From Actinoalloteichus hymeniacidonis (lineage in GTDB: Bacteria > Actinomycetota > Actinomycetes > Mycobacteriales > Pseudonocardiaceae), in NCBI RefSeq assembly GCF_014203365.1, contig NZ_JACHIS010000001.1, positions 682,001 through 746,000 on the forward strand: a DNA stretch of 64,000 nt, given 5' to 3'. The notes under the pieces were generated by a model, which was not told the origin of the DNA, searched no databases, and saw nothing but the letters and a program-made list of their open reading frames with translations. Below, in pieces: positions 35,648 to 45,723 of this stretch. The position numbers and the translations under genes are program-made. Numbering within the stretch: the first letter of the stretch is position 1; each line of letters begins with the position of its first letter.

Positions 35648-36723
35648 CCGACAAGCCAACATCCTCGGTCGTCGGCTCCGGTGAAGAGAAGACTACGGGC
35701 GACTCCACGGAGAATCATTCGGGGCAGAGTGCTTCGCCGGAATCGTCCGTACCGCAGTCCACCGCCCGTTTCGCCGCCACGGGCGGTGGACTGCGACTGG
35801 ACATCCGCATCCTGGGCTTACTCGGGGTGCTGGTCCTGCTGTGCATCGTCGGTGTCGCCACCTCGGAACAGTTCCTGAGCGAGGGCAACATCTCGACGGT
35901 GCTGCGACTGTCCGCCGCGATCGGCGTGGTCAGCATCGGTATGACCTTCGTGATCGCCACCGGCGGCATCGACCTGTCCGTCGGCTCGATGGTGGCGTTG
36001 TCCAGTGTCTGGATGACCACGGTGGCCACCCAGTCCTTCGGTATCGGCGCCATGATCTTCTGCGGTCTGGTCGTCGGACTCGGCGCCGGACTGGTCAACG
36101 GAATCCTGGTCTCCTACGGCAAGGTCGTGCCGTTCATCGCGACGCTGGCCATGATGGCCTCCGCACGAGGACTCGCCGAGCGCATCAGCGGCAGGCAGAC
36201 CCAGGTCGTGTCGCAACAGGACTTCCTGAGCTTCTTCCGAGGCGACTTCCTCGGTATCCCGGTCCTGATCTGGATCTTCGCCGCGGTCTTCGCCATCGGC
36301 TGGGTGCTGCTCAACCGCACCACCTTCGGTAGGCGGACCCTGGCGGTCGGCGGTAACCCGGAGGCCTCCCGCCTGGCAGGCATCAACGTCAAGCGGCACC
36401 TCGCCATGGTCTACGGAATCGCGGGACTGTGCTGTGGTATCGCCGCGATCATGGTCGTCGCCCGAACGACGTCCGGCGCGGCGAGTAACGGTCTGCTCTA
36501 CGAGCTGGACGCGATCGCCGCCGTGGTGATCGGCGGAACGCTGCTCAGCGGTGGCCGTGCCTCGATGTTCGGCACCCTGATCGGCGTTCTGATCTTCACG
36601 GTGCTCGGCAACATCTTCACGTTGAACAACCTCGAGACCGACATCCAGAACATCGCCAAGGGCGTGATCATCGTGGTCGCCGTCCTACTTCAGTACCGCA
36701 CGCTGAACAACCGCACCACCTAA
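35644..36723 (+). CDS. Sugar ABC transporter permease (RbsC/XylH-like)
   Basis: A 359-residue integral membrane permease of the CUT2 family with about ten helices after a 55-residue polar N-terminus. Family marks are MTFVIATGGIDLSVGSMVAL, the coupling loop RTTFGRRTLAVGGNPEASRL, and ELDAIAAVVIGGTLLSGGR. GTG 35644 overlaps the ATPase stop. Only one permease gene is present, as expected for CUT2 systems that work as homodimers. Confidence 0.94.
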   Translation: MTDKPTSSVVGSGEEKTTGDSTENHSGQSASPESSVPQSTARFAATGGGLRLDIRILGLLGVLVLLCIVGVATSEQFLSEGNISTVLRLSAAIGVVSIGMTFVIATGGIDLSVGSMVALSSVWMTTVATQSFGIGAMIFCGLVVGLGAGLVNGILVSYGKVVPFIATLAMMASARGLAERISGRQTQVVSQQDFLSFFRGDFLGIPVLIWIFAAVFAIGWVLLNRTTFGRRTLAVGGNPEASRLAGINVKRHLAMVYGIAGLCCGIAAIMVVARTTSGAASNGLLYELDAIAAVVIGGTLLSGGRASMFGTLIGVLIFTVLGNIFTLNNLETDIQNIAKGVIIVVAVLLQYRTLNNRTT

Positions 36724-36790
36724 CCGCGCGTCCTGCGCCGGGCGCGGCGCCACACCCGCAGCCCCGTCGACACCGTTCAATGGAGAACAC

Positions 36791-37858
36791 ATGTCTGAGA
36801 ACCCGCTGTTCGCCCGCCGTCGGTTCCTGCTGGGCGGCTCTGCCATCGGCGCAGGTGTCCTGCTCAGCGCCTGCACCTCCAACGCCACCCCCGGCGAGGA
36901 GAACAACCAGGCCATCGCCCAGGGCGGTGGTGACAACGCCGCGCCCGGCGAAGAGGTCAACATCGGCTTCTCCGCCCCGTCCGCCGACCACGGCTGGATG
37001 GCCGCGATGACGCGGAACGCCCAGGCACAGGCCGACGCGTACTCCGACGTCGTCTTCAACGCCACCGAGGGCACCAACGACGTCAACCAGCAGATCGCCC
37101 AGGTCGAGACGCTGATCAACTCCGGCGTCGACGTCCTGATCATCCTGCCGCACGACGGCGCAGCCCTGACCTCCGTCGGTCAGCAGGCGATGGACGCGGG
37201 CATCCCGGTCATCAACGTCGACCGGGTCTTCGACAGCCCGTTGGCCTACCGGATGTGGATCGGCGGCGACAACTACCGGATGGGCGTCAACGCCGGTAAC
37301 TACATCGGCGAGCGACTGAAGGAAGAAGGCGTCGACGACCCGGTGATCGCCGAGGTCGCGGGCATCGACTCGCTGCCGCTGACCCAGGAACGCAGCCAGG
37401 GCTTCGCCGACGCGCTGGAGCGGCACGGCTTCAGCGTCACCAACCGCGTCGCCGCCGAGTTCACCGTCGAATCCGGCGAATCCGAGACGTCCAACCTGCT
37501 CCAGGCTGCGCCGAGGATCCACGCGCTGTGGAACCACGACGACGACCAGGGCATCGGCGTGCTTGCCGCGATCGACAACGCGGGCCGCAACAACCCCGAC
37601 GAGCTATTCGTCGTCGGCGGTGCGGGATCGTCGAACATGATGACCTACATCGAGGACCCGGAGAGCGTGGTCGCCGCGACCGTTCTCTACAGCCCCTCGA
37701 TGTGCTCCTCGGCGGTGTCGATGGCCAGGCTGCTGGGCCAGGCCAAGGGCCTGGCAGACCTCGCCGAGCACGAGATCCCCGCTTCGCTGACCACCTACTC
37801 GGCGGTCGTCACCGCGGACAACGTGGCCGACTACCGCGACGTGGGCTTCGAGTCCTGA
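36791..37858 (+). CDS. Sugar ABC transporter substrate-binding lipoprotein
   Basis: A 355-residue periplasmic-binding-protein-family lipoprotein. The N-terminus has a twin-arginine pattern (ARRRFLLGG) and lipobox LSAC with the acylated Cys at residue 28, so Tat export and lipid anchoring are likely. The mature part is a Peripla_BP_4 fold (NIGFSAPSADHGWMAAM, GVDVLIILPHDGAAL, GIPVINVDRVF, ALWNHDDDQGIGVLAA). It binds a monosaccharide or short saccharide for the CUT2 importer. GGAG stands before ATG 36791; the 67-base gap after the permease and a hairpin after this gene suit separate, higher expression. Confidence 0.93.
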   Translation: MSENPLFARRRFLLGGSAIGAGVLLSACTSNATPGEENNQAIAQGGGDNAAPGEEVNIGFSAPSADHGWMAAMTRNAQAQADAYSDVVFNATEGTNDVNQQIAQVETLINSGVDVLIILPHDGAALTSVGQQAMDAGIPVINVDRVFDSPLAYRMWIGGDNYRMGVNAGNYIGERLKEEGVDDPVIAEVAGIDSLPLTQERSQGFADALERHGFSVTNRVAAEFTVESGESETSNLLQAAPRIHALWNHDDDQGIGVLAAIDNAGRNNPDELFVVGGAGSSNMMTYIEDPESVVAATVLYSPSMCSSAVSMARLLGQAKGLADLAEHEIPASLTTYSAVVTADNVADYRDVGFES

Positions 37859-37866
37859 TCAACCGT

Positions 37867-37917
37867 GCGGCGGGGGAGCCGAGGGTGCGGGCCTGCCTGC
37901 TCGCCGTCCCCCGCCGC
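37867..37917 (+). repeat. Intercistronic hairpin after the binding-protein gene
   Basis: A perfect 10-bp GC stem (GCGGCGGGGG 37867-37876 against 37908-37917) encloses 31 bases that can fold further. It lies in the 89-base gap between the binding protein and the oxidoreductase and may act as an mRNA stabiliser or partial terminator. Confidence 0.5.
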
Positions 37918-37947
37918 GCTTGACGCACAAGAAGGTGAGGAACGCGC

Positions 37948-39156
37948 ATGGCAGGCAGCGACGGCATCGGCGTGGGAATGGTGGGCTACTCCTTCATGGG
38001 GGCAGTCCATTCCCAGGCCTGGCGTAGCGTGCACCGTTTCTTCGACGTCCCGCTGATCCCGAGAACCACGGTTCTCGCCGGTCGGGACGTGACCAAGACG
38101 ACGGCCGCGGCCGAGCGGATGGGCTGGGATTCGGTCGAGACCGATTGGCGCGCGTTGATCGCCAGGGACGACGTCGGCATCGTCGACATCTGCACCCCCG
38201 GCGACACCCACGCCGAGATCGCCCTTGCCGCCCTGGCAGCGGGCAAGCACGTGATCTGCGAGAAGCCGCTGGCCAACACGGTGCCCGAGGCCGAGGAGAT
38301 GGCCAGGGCAGCGGCCGAGGCCGCCACCAAGGGCGTGCGTTCCATGGTGGCGTTCAACTACCGGCGGGTGCCCGCGTTGGCGCTGGCCAAGAAGATGATC
38401 GCCGAGGGCAGGCTGGGCAAGATCCGGCACGTGCGCGCGGTGTACCTGCAGGACTGGCTGTCGGACGAGAACGCGCCGCTGGCCTGGCGACTCCGCAAGG
38501 AGAAGGCCGGTTCCGGTGCGCTGGGCGACATCGGCGCGCACATCATCGACGCCACCCAGTTCATCACCGGCCAGACGATCTCCGGGGTCTCGGCTCTGAC
38601 CGAGACCTTCGTGCCGCGTCGGCCGCTGCCGGTCGAGGCCGCAGGCGGGCTCACGGCGGGCACCGTCGACGGATCCAAGCCGGTGGAGTACGGCGATGTC
38701 ACCGTCGACGACGCGGCGTTGTTCCTCGCACGCTTCTCCGGCGGGGCCGTCGCGACCTTCGAGGCGACCCGCTTCGCCACCGGCCGCAAGAACGCCATGC
38801 GCCTGGAGGTCAACGGTTCGGCAGGCAGCCTGTCCTTCGACTTCGAGTCGATGAACGAACTGTGGTTCCACGACGAGACGCTGGACCCGGCCGAGGGCGG
38901 ATTCCGCCGCATCGTGGTCACCGAACCGACCCATCCGTACCTCGGGGCCTGGTGGCCGCCGGGACACGGACTCGGTTACGAACACACCTTCACGCACGAG
39001 GTCGCCGACTTTTTGACCGACATCGGCACCGGAGTGGACCCGAGCCCGAGTTTTGCCGATGGTGCTCAGGTACAGCGTGTGCTGCATGCGGTCGAGCGCA
39101 GCGCCGCCGATTCCGCACGCTGGACCCCGATCACCGAACCGGAGGGTGACGCATGA
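37948..39156 (+). CDS. Gfo/Idh/MocA family oxidoreductase
   Basis: A 402-residue NAD(P)-dependent sugar or inositol dehydrogenase. The Rossmann start [20 protein letters not shown], the family motif [29 protein letters not shown] (recognisable as [11 protein letters not shown] with catalytic Lys), [16 protein letters not shown] and [14 protein letters not shown] (catalytic Asp/His region) are intact. AAGGTGAGG precedes ATG 37948. It overlaps xylA by ATGA, so both are co-translated. Family members oxidise or reduce hydroxyls of sugars and inositols, including 3-keto-sugar chemistry; with the ThuA/DUF1080 protein downstream a keto-sugar role is attractive. Confidence 0.92.
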   Translation: MAGSDGIGVGMVGYSFMGAVHSQAWRSVHRFFDVPLIPRTTVLAGRDVTKTTAAAERMGWDSVETDWRALIARDDVGIVDICTPGDTHAEIALAALAAGKHVICEKPLANTVPEAEEMARAAAEAATKGVRSMVAFNYRRVPALALAKKMIAEGRLGKIRHVRAVYLQDWLSDENAPLAWRLRKEKAGSGALGDIGAHIIDATQFITGQTISGVSALTETFVPRRPLPVEAAGGLTAGTVDGSKPVEYGDVTVDDAALFLARFSGGAVATFEATRFATGRKNAMRLEVNGSAGSLSFDFESMNELWFHDETLDPAEGGFRRIVVTEPTHPYLGAWWPPGHGLGYEHTFTHEVADFLTDIGTGVDPSPSFADGAQVQRVLHAVERSAADSARWTPITEPEGDA

Positions 39157-40340
39157 CCACGCCTGCATCGACCAACGCGACAGACCCGTTCCAGCCTCGG
39201 CCGGAACACAAGTTCAGCTTCGGACTGTGGACCATCGGCTGGCAGGGTGTCGATCCCTTCGGCGTCGCGGTGCGTCCGCCGTTGGACCCGGTACGAGCGG
39301 TGGAGAAGCTGGCCGAGATCGGCGCGTGGGGCATCACCTTCCACGACGACGATCTGATCCCGTTCGGCTCCAGCGAAAGCGAGCGCGACCGGATCATCGC
39401 CTCCTTCAAGGACGCGTTGGCCGCCACCGGCATCGTGGTGCCGATGGCGACGACGAACCTGTTCGGCCAGCCGGTGTTCAAGGACGGCGCGCTCACCGCC
39501 AACGACCGGGACATCCGCCGGTACGCCCTGCGCAAGATGCTGCGCAACATCGACCTCGCCGCCGAGCTGGGTGCCGAGACCTACGTGGTCTGGGGTGGCC
39601 GTGAGGGCGCCGAGTCGGCTGCGGCCAAGGACATCCGGGTGGCGTTGGACCGCTACAAGGAGTCGCTCGACCTGGTGTGCGCCTACATCCGGGAGCGCGG
39701 CTACTCGATGCGGCTGGCCTTGGAGCCCAAGCCCAACGAGCCGCGCGGCGATCTGCTGCTGCCCACCATCGGGCATGCGATCGCCTTCATCAGCACCCTG
39801 GAGCACCCCGAGATGGTCGGGGTGAATCCGGAGGTGGGCCACGAGCAGATGGCCGGAATGTCCATGGTGCACGGTGTCGCACAGGCACTGTGGCAGGACA
39901 AGCTCTTCCACATCGACCTGAATGGCCAGAATGGTCCGCGCTACGACCAGGACCTGCGATTCGGTAACGGTGATGTCAAGAGCGCGTTCTTCCTGGTCGA
40001 TCTGTTGGAACACGGTGGATACACCGGACCCCGGCATTTCGACTTCAAACCGCCGCGTACCGAGGACGACGAAGGCGTCTGGGTGTCTGCGGCTGGTTGT
40101 ATGCGCAATTACCTGATCCTTGCCGAGCGGGCCAGGGCTTTCCGCGCCGACCCCGAGGTCGCCGAGGCATTGAGTGCCTCGCGTATCGGATCGCTCGCGG
40201 TGCCGACGCTCGCCCCCGGCGAGACGTTGTCCGACCTGCGTGACGAGGAGTTCGACCCGGTCGAGGCAGGCCAGCGCGGCCTGCACTACGAGCGGCTCGA
40301 CCAACTGGCATTGGAACATCTGTTCGGCGCTCGCGGATAA
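39153..40340 (+). CDS. xylA: Xylose isomerase (class I, actinomycete type)
   Basis: A 395-residue xylose/glucose isomerase, a cytoplasmic TIM barrel with two divalent metals, converting D-xylose to D-xylulose. It follows the Streptomyces enzyme closely: [27 protein letters not shown] (catalytic His), [22 protein letters not shown] (metal Glu), [11 protein letters not shown] (His/Glu metal site) and [19 protein letters not shown]. The start overlaps the oxidoreductase stop by ATGA. Last gene of the sugar operon, with a strong terminator after it. The matching xylulokinase is at 21039, about 17 kb upstream. Confidence 0.96.
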   Translation: MTTPASTNATDPFQPRPEHKFSFGLWTIGWQGVDPFGVAVRPPLDPVRAVEKLAEIGAWGITFHDDDLIPFGSSESERDRIIASFKDALAATGIVVPMATTNLFGQPVFKDGALTANDRDIRRYALRKMLRNIDLAAELGAETYVVWGGREGAESAAAKDIRVALDRYKESLDLVCAYIRERGYSMRLALEPKPNEPRGDLLLPTIGHAIAFISTLEHPEMVGVNPEVGHEQMAGMSMVHGVAQALWQDKLFHIDLNGQNGPRYDQDLRFGNGDVKSAFFLVDLLEHGGYTGPRHFDFKPPRTEDDEGVWVSAAGCMRNYLILAERARAFRADPEVAEALSASRIGSLAVPTLAPGETLSDLRDEEFDPVEAGQRGLHYERLDQLALEHLFGARG

Positions 40341-40363
40341 CCGAATGGTGTTCTGATACTAAA

Positions 40364-40397
40364 AAAGCCTGCCTCGGTGGCGGCCGAGGCAGGCTTT
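40364..40397 (+). terminator. Terminator of the sugar ABC / xylA operon
   Basis: A perfect 14-bp stem (AAAGCCTGCCTCGG 40364-40377 against 40384-40397) with loop TGGCGG and T/A-rich ends, a good intrinsic terminator. Confidence 0.92.
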
Positions 40398-40515
40398 GTC
40401 GCACCGAATTCAATTGAAGGAGGCACTAGCCGCTTCGCGACAGCCCCAACTCGTCGAACGACTGATTTAGGCCGGCCGTCGACGAGTCCCGGTGACAACA
40501 AGGAGAAAAATACCA

Positions 40516-43500
40516 GTGCAACGGAGCAGACTGGAAAGCAACTCCGATAAGGATGTGTTAAGCCAGAGACCGCGCGCGCTCGCCGGGCGACGCGGCAGGC
40601 TGGCGAAGCAGGCGGGCGTGGTGACGCTTTCCCTGCTGACTGCATTAAGCATCAGCGGGACCGCGGCGGCATTGCCCACCTCCGGATTGGGCTCACGCCC
40701 GAACACCACGGGCACTCAGGACCGGCTCGACCCGATCGGACAGGCCCCCGAGGTCGCCCACCCGGGACATCCCGGACACGAGGACGACCCGCCGGACCAC
40801 GGATCGCCGCAGGAATTCGACGCGCTGGTCTTCTCCAAGACCGCCGGATTCCGGCACGACTCGATCCCCGCAGGCATCGAGGCCATCGAAGCCCTGGGTG
40901 CCGAGCACGGATTCAACGTCACCGCCACCGAGGACGCCGAGGACTTCAACGACGACACCCTCGCGCAGTACGAGGTGGTCATCTGGCTCTCGACCACCGG
41001 TGACGTGCTGAACGACGAACAGCAGGGCGCCTTCGAGCGCTACATCCAGGGCGGTGGCGGCTACGCGGGCGTGCACGCGGCCTCCGACACCGAATACGAC
41101 TGGCCCTGGTACGGCGACCTGGTGGGTGGCTACTTCGACTCCCACCCGCACATCCAGGAAGCAACCGTCCACGTCGAGGACCACGACCACCCGTCGAGTG
41201 CCCACCTTCCGGAGGAATGGGTCCGCACCGACGAGTGGTACAACTACCAGGAGAACCCCCGCGAGGACGTCCACGTCCTGGCCTCACTCGACGAGTCGAC
41301 CTATGACCCGGGCGCGGGTGCGATGGGCGACCACCCCATCGCCTGGTGTCAGGACTTCGACGGCGGCCGATCCTGGTACACCGGCGGTGGCCACACCGTC
41401 GAGTCCTTCGAGGAGCCGGAGTTCGTCCAGCACCTCCTGGGCGGCATCCAGACCGCTGCGGGCGTGGTCGGCGCGAACTGCGGCGGCGGCGAAGAGGAGC
41501 CGGGTAACCCCGACGCTCCCGCCGACGAGGACTTCGACCAGATCACCCTGGCCAAGGGCGACGGCGTGACCGGCGAGCCGATCGGCATCGCCGTGCTGCC
41601 GGACCGTCGGGTGCTGCACACCTCCCGCTACGGCGAGGTCTTCGTCACCACGCCGGACGCCACCACCACGTTGGCGGGTCGGATTCCGGTCTACAACCAC
41701 GATGAAGACGGTCTTCAGGGCGTCGCGATCGACCCGAATTTCGAAGAGAACCAGTGGGTCTACCTTTACTACGCCCCGGTGCTGGACACCCCGGCGGGCG
41801 ATGCGCCGCTGACCGGCACGCCGGAGGAGTTCGCCGAGTTCGAGGGCCACAACCAGCTCTCCCGCTTCAAGCTCCTCGACGACGGCATGCTGGACATCGA
41901 TAGCGAACAGCAGATCCTGCAGGTCCCGGCGGACCGGGGAATCTGCTGCCACGCGGGTGGTGAGATCGACTTCGACAGCCAGGGCAACCTGCTGCTGTCC
42001 ACCGGTGACGACTCGAACCCCTTCGAGTCCTCCGGCTACACGCCGATCGACGAGCGCGAGGACCGCAACCCGGCGTTCGACGCGCAGCGCACCTCGTCCA
42101 ACACCAACGACCTGCGCGGCAAGGTCCTGCGGATCAACGTCTCCGAGGACGGCTCGTACACCATCCCGGAGGGCAACCTCTTCGAGGAGGGCACCGAGCT
42201 CACCAAGCCGGAGATCTACGCGATGGGTCTGCGTAACCCGTTCCGGTTCGCCGTCGACCCGGTGACCGACTGGATCTACCTGGGCGAGTACGGACCGGAT
42301 GCCGGTTCGGCCGACCCCAACCGTGGCCCCGGCGGCACGGTCGAGTTCAACCTGATCAAGGAGCCGTCGAACCTCGGCTGGCCCTACTGCATCGGTGACA
42401 ACGAACCGTTCATCGACTACGACTTCGCCACCAGCACCTCCGGCGAGGCCTTCGACTGCGCGGCGCCGAAGAACGAGAGCCCGAACAACACCGGTCTGAC
42501 CGACCTGCCGCCCGCGGAAGCCGCCTGGATTCCCTACGACGGCGGTTCGGTGCCCGAGTTCGGCACCGGCGGCGAGTCCCCGATGGGCGGACCGGTCTAC
42601 CGGTACGACTCGGAGCTCGACGTCGACACCAAGTTCCCGGAGTTCTTCGACGGCAAGAACTTCGCCTACGAGTGGGACCGGGGCTGGATCAAGACCATCG
42701 AGGTCGGTGAAGAGGGCGAGCCCGGTGCCATCGAGCCGTTCTTCGACTCCATGGAACTGACCAGGCCGATGAACATCGAGTTCGGCCCGGACGGTTCGCT
42801 CTACGTCCTGGACTACGGCAGCGGCTACTTCGGCGGTGCCGAGGACTCGGCCGTCTACCGGATCGACTACACCCAGGGTGGCCAGACGCCGAGGGCGACC
42901 GTGTCGGCCGACGTCACCAACGGCCCCGCGCCGTTGACGGTGCAGTTCGACCCGACCGGCACCGAGGACCCGGACGACCAAGAGCTCACCTACGAGTGGG
43001 ACTTCGACGGTGACGGCACGGTGGACTCCACCGAGGCCGGTCCGGTCAGCCACACCTACGAGGAGGCAGGCGAGTACCAGGCCCGTCTCGCGGTGACCGA
43101 CACCGACGGACTGACCGGTGCGGCGACGGTGACCATCACGGCGGGCAACACCGCGCCCACCGTGGACCTGGAGTTCCCGGTCGACGGCGGCGTCTTCGAG
43201 TTCGGCGACCAGGTTCCCTTCAAGGTGAACGTGACCGACCCGGAAGACGGCGAGATCGACTGCTCCAAGGTCGTCGTCGAGTACGTCCTCGGCCACGACA
43301 ACCACGGCCACCCGTTGAGCCGGGAGACCGGCTGTGAAGGCACCATCACCACGGTCGCCGACGACGGCCACGGCGCCGACGCCAACATCTTCGGTGTCAT
43401 CGACGCCAACTACGTCGACAACGGTGCCGAGGGTGCCCCGCCGCTGGAGGGTGCCGACCAGCACGTGCTGCAGACCAAGGCCAAGCAGGCCGAGTTCTTC

Positions 43501-45573
43501 AGCAACAGCGAGGGCGTCACGGTCATCGAGGAGCACGACGGTGCGCATGGCGGTCGCCAGGTCGGCAACATCCACAACGGCGACTGGATCTCGGTCGACC
43601 CGCTGAACCTGCACGGGGTCGACGGCATCGGCTACCGGGTCGCCTCCGGCGGCACGGGCGGCACCATCGAGGTCCGCAACGGAGCCCCGGACGGCGAACT
43701 GCTGCAGACCGTCGAGGTCGCCAACACCGGTGACTGGAACACCCACGTCGACATCGAGCCCACCCCGGTCACCGATCCCGGTGGTACCAACGAGGTGTTC
43801 TTCGTCTTCGTCGGCGACGGCGAGGAAGCGCTGTTCGACCTGGACGTCATCAACTTCGACGGTCCCGGCGTCACCGAGCCCGGTGGCAACGAGCCCGGGC
43901 CCGACCCGGGTTGTGAGTCCGGTGCCCCCGAGGAGGGCTACCGCAGCCTCTTCGACGGCACCCAGGACAGCCTCGACGCCTGGAACCAGGCCGGTCCCGG
44001 CGAGTTCGTTCTCCAGGACGACTGCACCATCCTGTCCACCGGCGGTATGGGCCTGCTCTGGCACGGCGAGGAGCTGGGTTCCTACAGCCTGAAGGCCGAC
44101 TGGAAGATGGAGGGCGACGACAACTCCGGCATCTTCGTCGGCTTCCCCGACCCGGGCGACGACCCGTGGGTGGCCGTGGACCAGGGCTACGAGATCCAGA
44201 TCGACGCAACCGACGAGGACGACCGCACCACCGGTGCGATCTACACCTTCCAGGGCGCCGATCTCGAGGCCCGCGACGCCGCGCTGAACCCGCCCGGCGA
44301 GTGGAACTCCTACGAGCTCGTGGTCGAAGGTCAGACCATCAAGGTCTACCTGAACGACGTGCTGATCAACGACTTCGTCAGCACCGATGAGAACCGCGAC
44401 CTCACCAGCGGATACGTCGGAATTCAGAACCACGGTGATGAGGACGACGTCTACTTCCGCAACATCTCGGTCAAGGACATCGTCGACGAGACCGCGCCGG
44501 TCACCACCGCGACCACCGATCCGGCCGAGGCCGACGGTGCCGACGGTTGGTACACCTCCTCCGCGGTGTCGGTGAGCCTGGAGGCCACCGACGAGGGCAG
44601 CGGCGTGGCAGGCACCGAGTACCGCATCGGCGACGGCGAGTGGACCGAGTACACGGAGGCCTTCCAGGTCTCCGGGGACGGCACCCACACGGTGGAGTAC
44701 CGCTCCACCGACGCCGCTGGCAACGTCGAGGAGACGCAGTCCACCGAACTGCGGATCGACGCGACCGAGCCGCTCACCGAGGCGGTCCTGGCCGCGCCGA
44801 ACGACAACGGCTGGCACAACGGCGACGTCGCCGTCGAGTTGACCTCGACCGACGAGACCTCCGGTGTCGGCAGCGTGGAGTGGAGCCTGGACGGCGGCGA
44901 GTGGACCGCCTACGAGGCTCCGGTGGAGATCAGCGGCGACGGTGAGCACACGCTGCTCTACCGCTCGACCGACGCAGCGGGCAACGTCGAGGCGGAGAAG
45001 GCGGCCACCGTGCTGCTGGACGCGACCGCACCGACGCTGTTCCTGGCCGGTGTCGCCGATGGTCGGGTCTACGGCAGCGCCACGGACCTGTTCCTCTCCT
45101 GGGAGGCAGGCGACTCGACCTCGGGCCTGGAGTCCGTGGTCGGAACGCTCAACGGCGAAACGGTGAAGTCGGGTTCGCTCATCCCGCTCTACCAGCTCCC
45201 CTTCGGGACCCACGAGGTCGCGGTGAGCGCGGTGGACCGGGCGGGCAACTCCACCGACCAGACGGTGACCTTCGCGACGACCACCTCGTTGCGTGACGTC
45301 GGTCAGCTCGTCGACCGGTTCCGGGCCACCAACCGGTTGTCGCTCTACGCACACCGCGACCTGGTCGAGCAGCTCACCGTTGCTCGACTGGCCGAGGCCG
45401 TCGGCGACGACCTCGGAGCCATCGACGGACTGCGTGCCTTCGCCGAACTGGCAGGCGACGCGGAGCTGGTGTCCGATGCGGACGTCCGCAACGTGCTGGT
45501 TCGCGACGCCGAGGCCGTGATCGCGTCGATCGAAGGCGTCGAGGTGCTGGCCACGGCCGTCAACGCCGAATGA
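40516..45573 (+). CDS. Secreted multidomain protein: ThuA, sugar dehydrogenase, PKD, CBM6-like, DUF1080, OmpL47-like
   Basis: A 1685-residue exported protein. GTG 40516 has AAGGAG 10 bases upstream; an in-frame GTG at 40492 precedes that site. A long basic n-region leads to a Sec signal (VVTLSLLTALSISGTAAA). Domains by rough position: ThuA-like glutamine-amidotransferase fold (100-330; FSKTAGFRHDSI, GGGGYAGVHAASD), GSDH-type beta-propeller (338-790; RGICCHAGGEIDFD, TNDLRGKVLRI, GLRNPFRF), PKD (792-875), CBM6-like (990-1120), DUF1080/3-keto-disaccharide hydrolase-like (1139-1325; RSLFDGTQDSLDAW), two to three OmpL47-like repeats (1326-1590; YRSTDAAGNVE occurs twice) and a helical end. It likely binds and oxidises or cleaves glycans outside the cell. 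The gene stands alone between two hairpins. Confidence 0.9.
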   Translation: MQRSRLESNSDKDVLSQRPRALAGRRGRLAKQAGVVTLSLLTALSISGTAAALPTSGLGSRPNTTGTQDRLDPIGQAPEVAHPGHPGHEDDPPDHGSPQEFDALVFSKTAGFRHDSIPAGIEAIEALGAEHGFNVTATEDAEDFNDDTLAQYEVVIWLSTTGDVLNDEQQGAFERYIQGGGGYAGVHAASDTEYDWPWYGDLVGGYFDSHPHIQEATVHVEDHDHPSSAHLPEEWVRTDEWYNYQENPREDVHVLASLDESTYDPGAGAMGDHPIAWCQDFDGGRSWYTGGGHTVESFEEPEFVQHLLGGIQTAAGVVGANCGGGEEEPGNPDAPADEDFDQITLAKGDGVTGEPIGIAVLPDRRVLHTSRYGEVFVTTPDATTTLAGRIPVYNHDEDGLQGVAIDPNFEENQWVYLYYAPVLDTPAGDAPLTGTPEEFAEFEGHNQLSRFKLLDDGMLDIDSEQQILQVPADRGICCHAGGEIDFDSQGNLLLSTGDDSNPFESSGYTPIDEREDRNPAFDAQRTSSNTNDLRGKVLRINVSEDGSYTIPEGNLFEEGTELTKPEIYAMGLRNPFRFAVDPVTDWIYLGEYGPDAGSADPNRGPGGTVEFNLIKEPSNLGWPYCIGDNEPFIDYDFATSTSGEAFDCAAPKNESPNNTGLTDLPPAEAAWIPYDGGSVPEFGTGGESPMGGPVYRYDSELDVDTKFPEFFDGKNFAYEWDRGWIKTIEVGEEGEPGAIEPFFDSMELTRPMNIEFGPDGSLYVLDYGSGYFGGAEDSAVYRIDYTQGGQTPRATVSADVTNGPAPLTVQFDPTGTEDPDDQELTYEWDFDGDGTVDSTEAGPVSHTYEEAGEYQARLAVTDTDGLTGAATVTITAGNTAPTVDLEFPVDGGVFEFGDQVPFKVNVTDPEDGEIDCSKVVVEYVLGHDNHGHPLSRETGCEGTITTVADDGHGADANIFGVIDANYVDNGAEGAPPLEGADQHVLQTKAKQAEFFSNSEGVTVIEEHDGAHGGRQVGNIHNGDWISVDPLNLHGVDGIGYRVASGGTGGTIEVRNGAPDGELLQTVEVANTGDWNTHVDIEPTPVTDPGGTNEVFFVFVGDGEEALFDLDVINFDGPGVTEPGGNEPGPDPGCESGAPEEGYRSLFDGTQDSLDAWNQAGPGEFVLQDDCTILSTGGMGLLWHGEELGSYSLKADWKMEGDDNSGIFVGFPDPGDDPWVAVDQGYEIQIDATDEDDRTTGAIYTFQGADLEARDAALNPPGEWNSYELVVEGQTIKVYLNDVLINDFVSTDENRDLTSGYVGIQNHGDEDDVYFRNISVKDIVDETAPVTTATTDPAEADGADGWYTSSAVSVSLEATDEGSGVAGTEYRIGDGEWTEYTEAFQVSGDGTHTVEYRSTDAAGNVEETQSTELRIDATEPLTEAVLAAPNDNGWHNGDVAVELTSTDETSGVGSVEWSLDGGEWTAYEAPVEISGDGEHTLLYRSTDAAGNVEAEKAATVLLDATAPTLFLAGVADGRVYGSATDLFLSWEAGDSTSGLESVVGTLNGETVKSGSLIPLYQLPFGTHEVAVSAVDRAGNSTDQTVTFATTTSLRDVGQLVDRFRATNRLSLYAHRDLVEQLTVARLAEAVGDDLGAIDGLRAFAELAGDAELVSDADVRNVLVRDAEAVIASIEGVEVLATAVNAE

Positions 45574-45636
45574 TCCACACCGGTTCGCCGTGGGTCACCG
45601 CCGACTGTGAACCGGAGCACAGATAGCTGTCGGGTT

Positions 45637-45672
45637 GGGCACGTTCCGAGGTCCCCTCTTCGGGACGTGCCC
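45637..45672 (+). terminator. Hairpin between multidomain protein and ino1
   Basis: A 13-bp stem with one G-U pair (GGGCACGTTCCGA 45637-45649 against 45660-45672) and a 10-base loop lies in the 150-base gap. It probably ends the 40516 transcript or attenuates read-through into the ebo-like cluster. Confidence 0.6.
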
Positions 45673-45723
45673 GCTCGGCGGCCTGATGCCAGGCCCGAAC
45701 CGGGGCGCGCGAGGGGAGGAAAG

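Noticed and set aside
40405-40425. GAAGGAGG near 40410-40420 as a ribosome binding site for a small gene.
   Set aside because: No start codon at suitable spacing opens a meaningful frame; the accepted start at 40516 has its own site.
41284-45354. A 1356-codon antisense frame over the multidomain secreted protein.
   Set aside because: It is a low-complexity Val/Gly/Arg shadow caused by GC-rich third positions; the plus strand has recognisable domains and a signal peptide.
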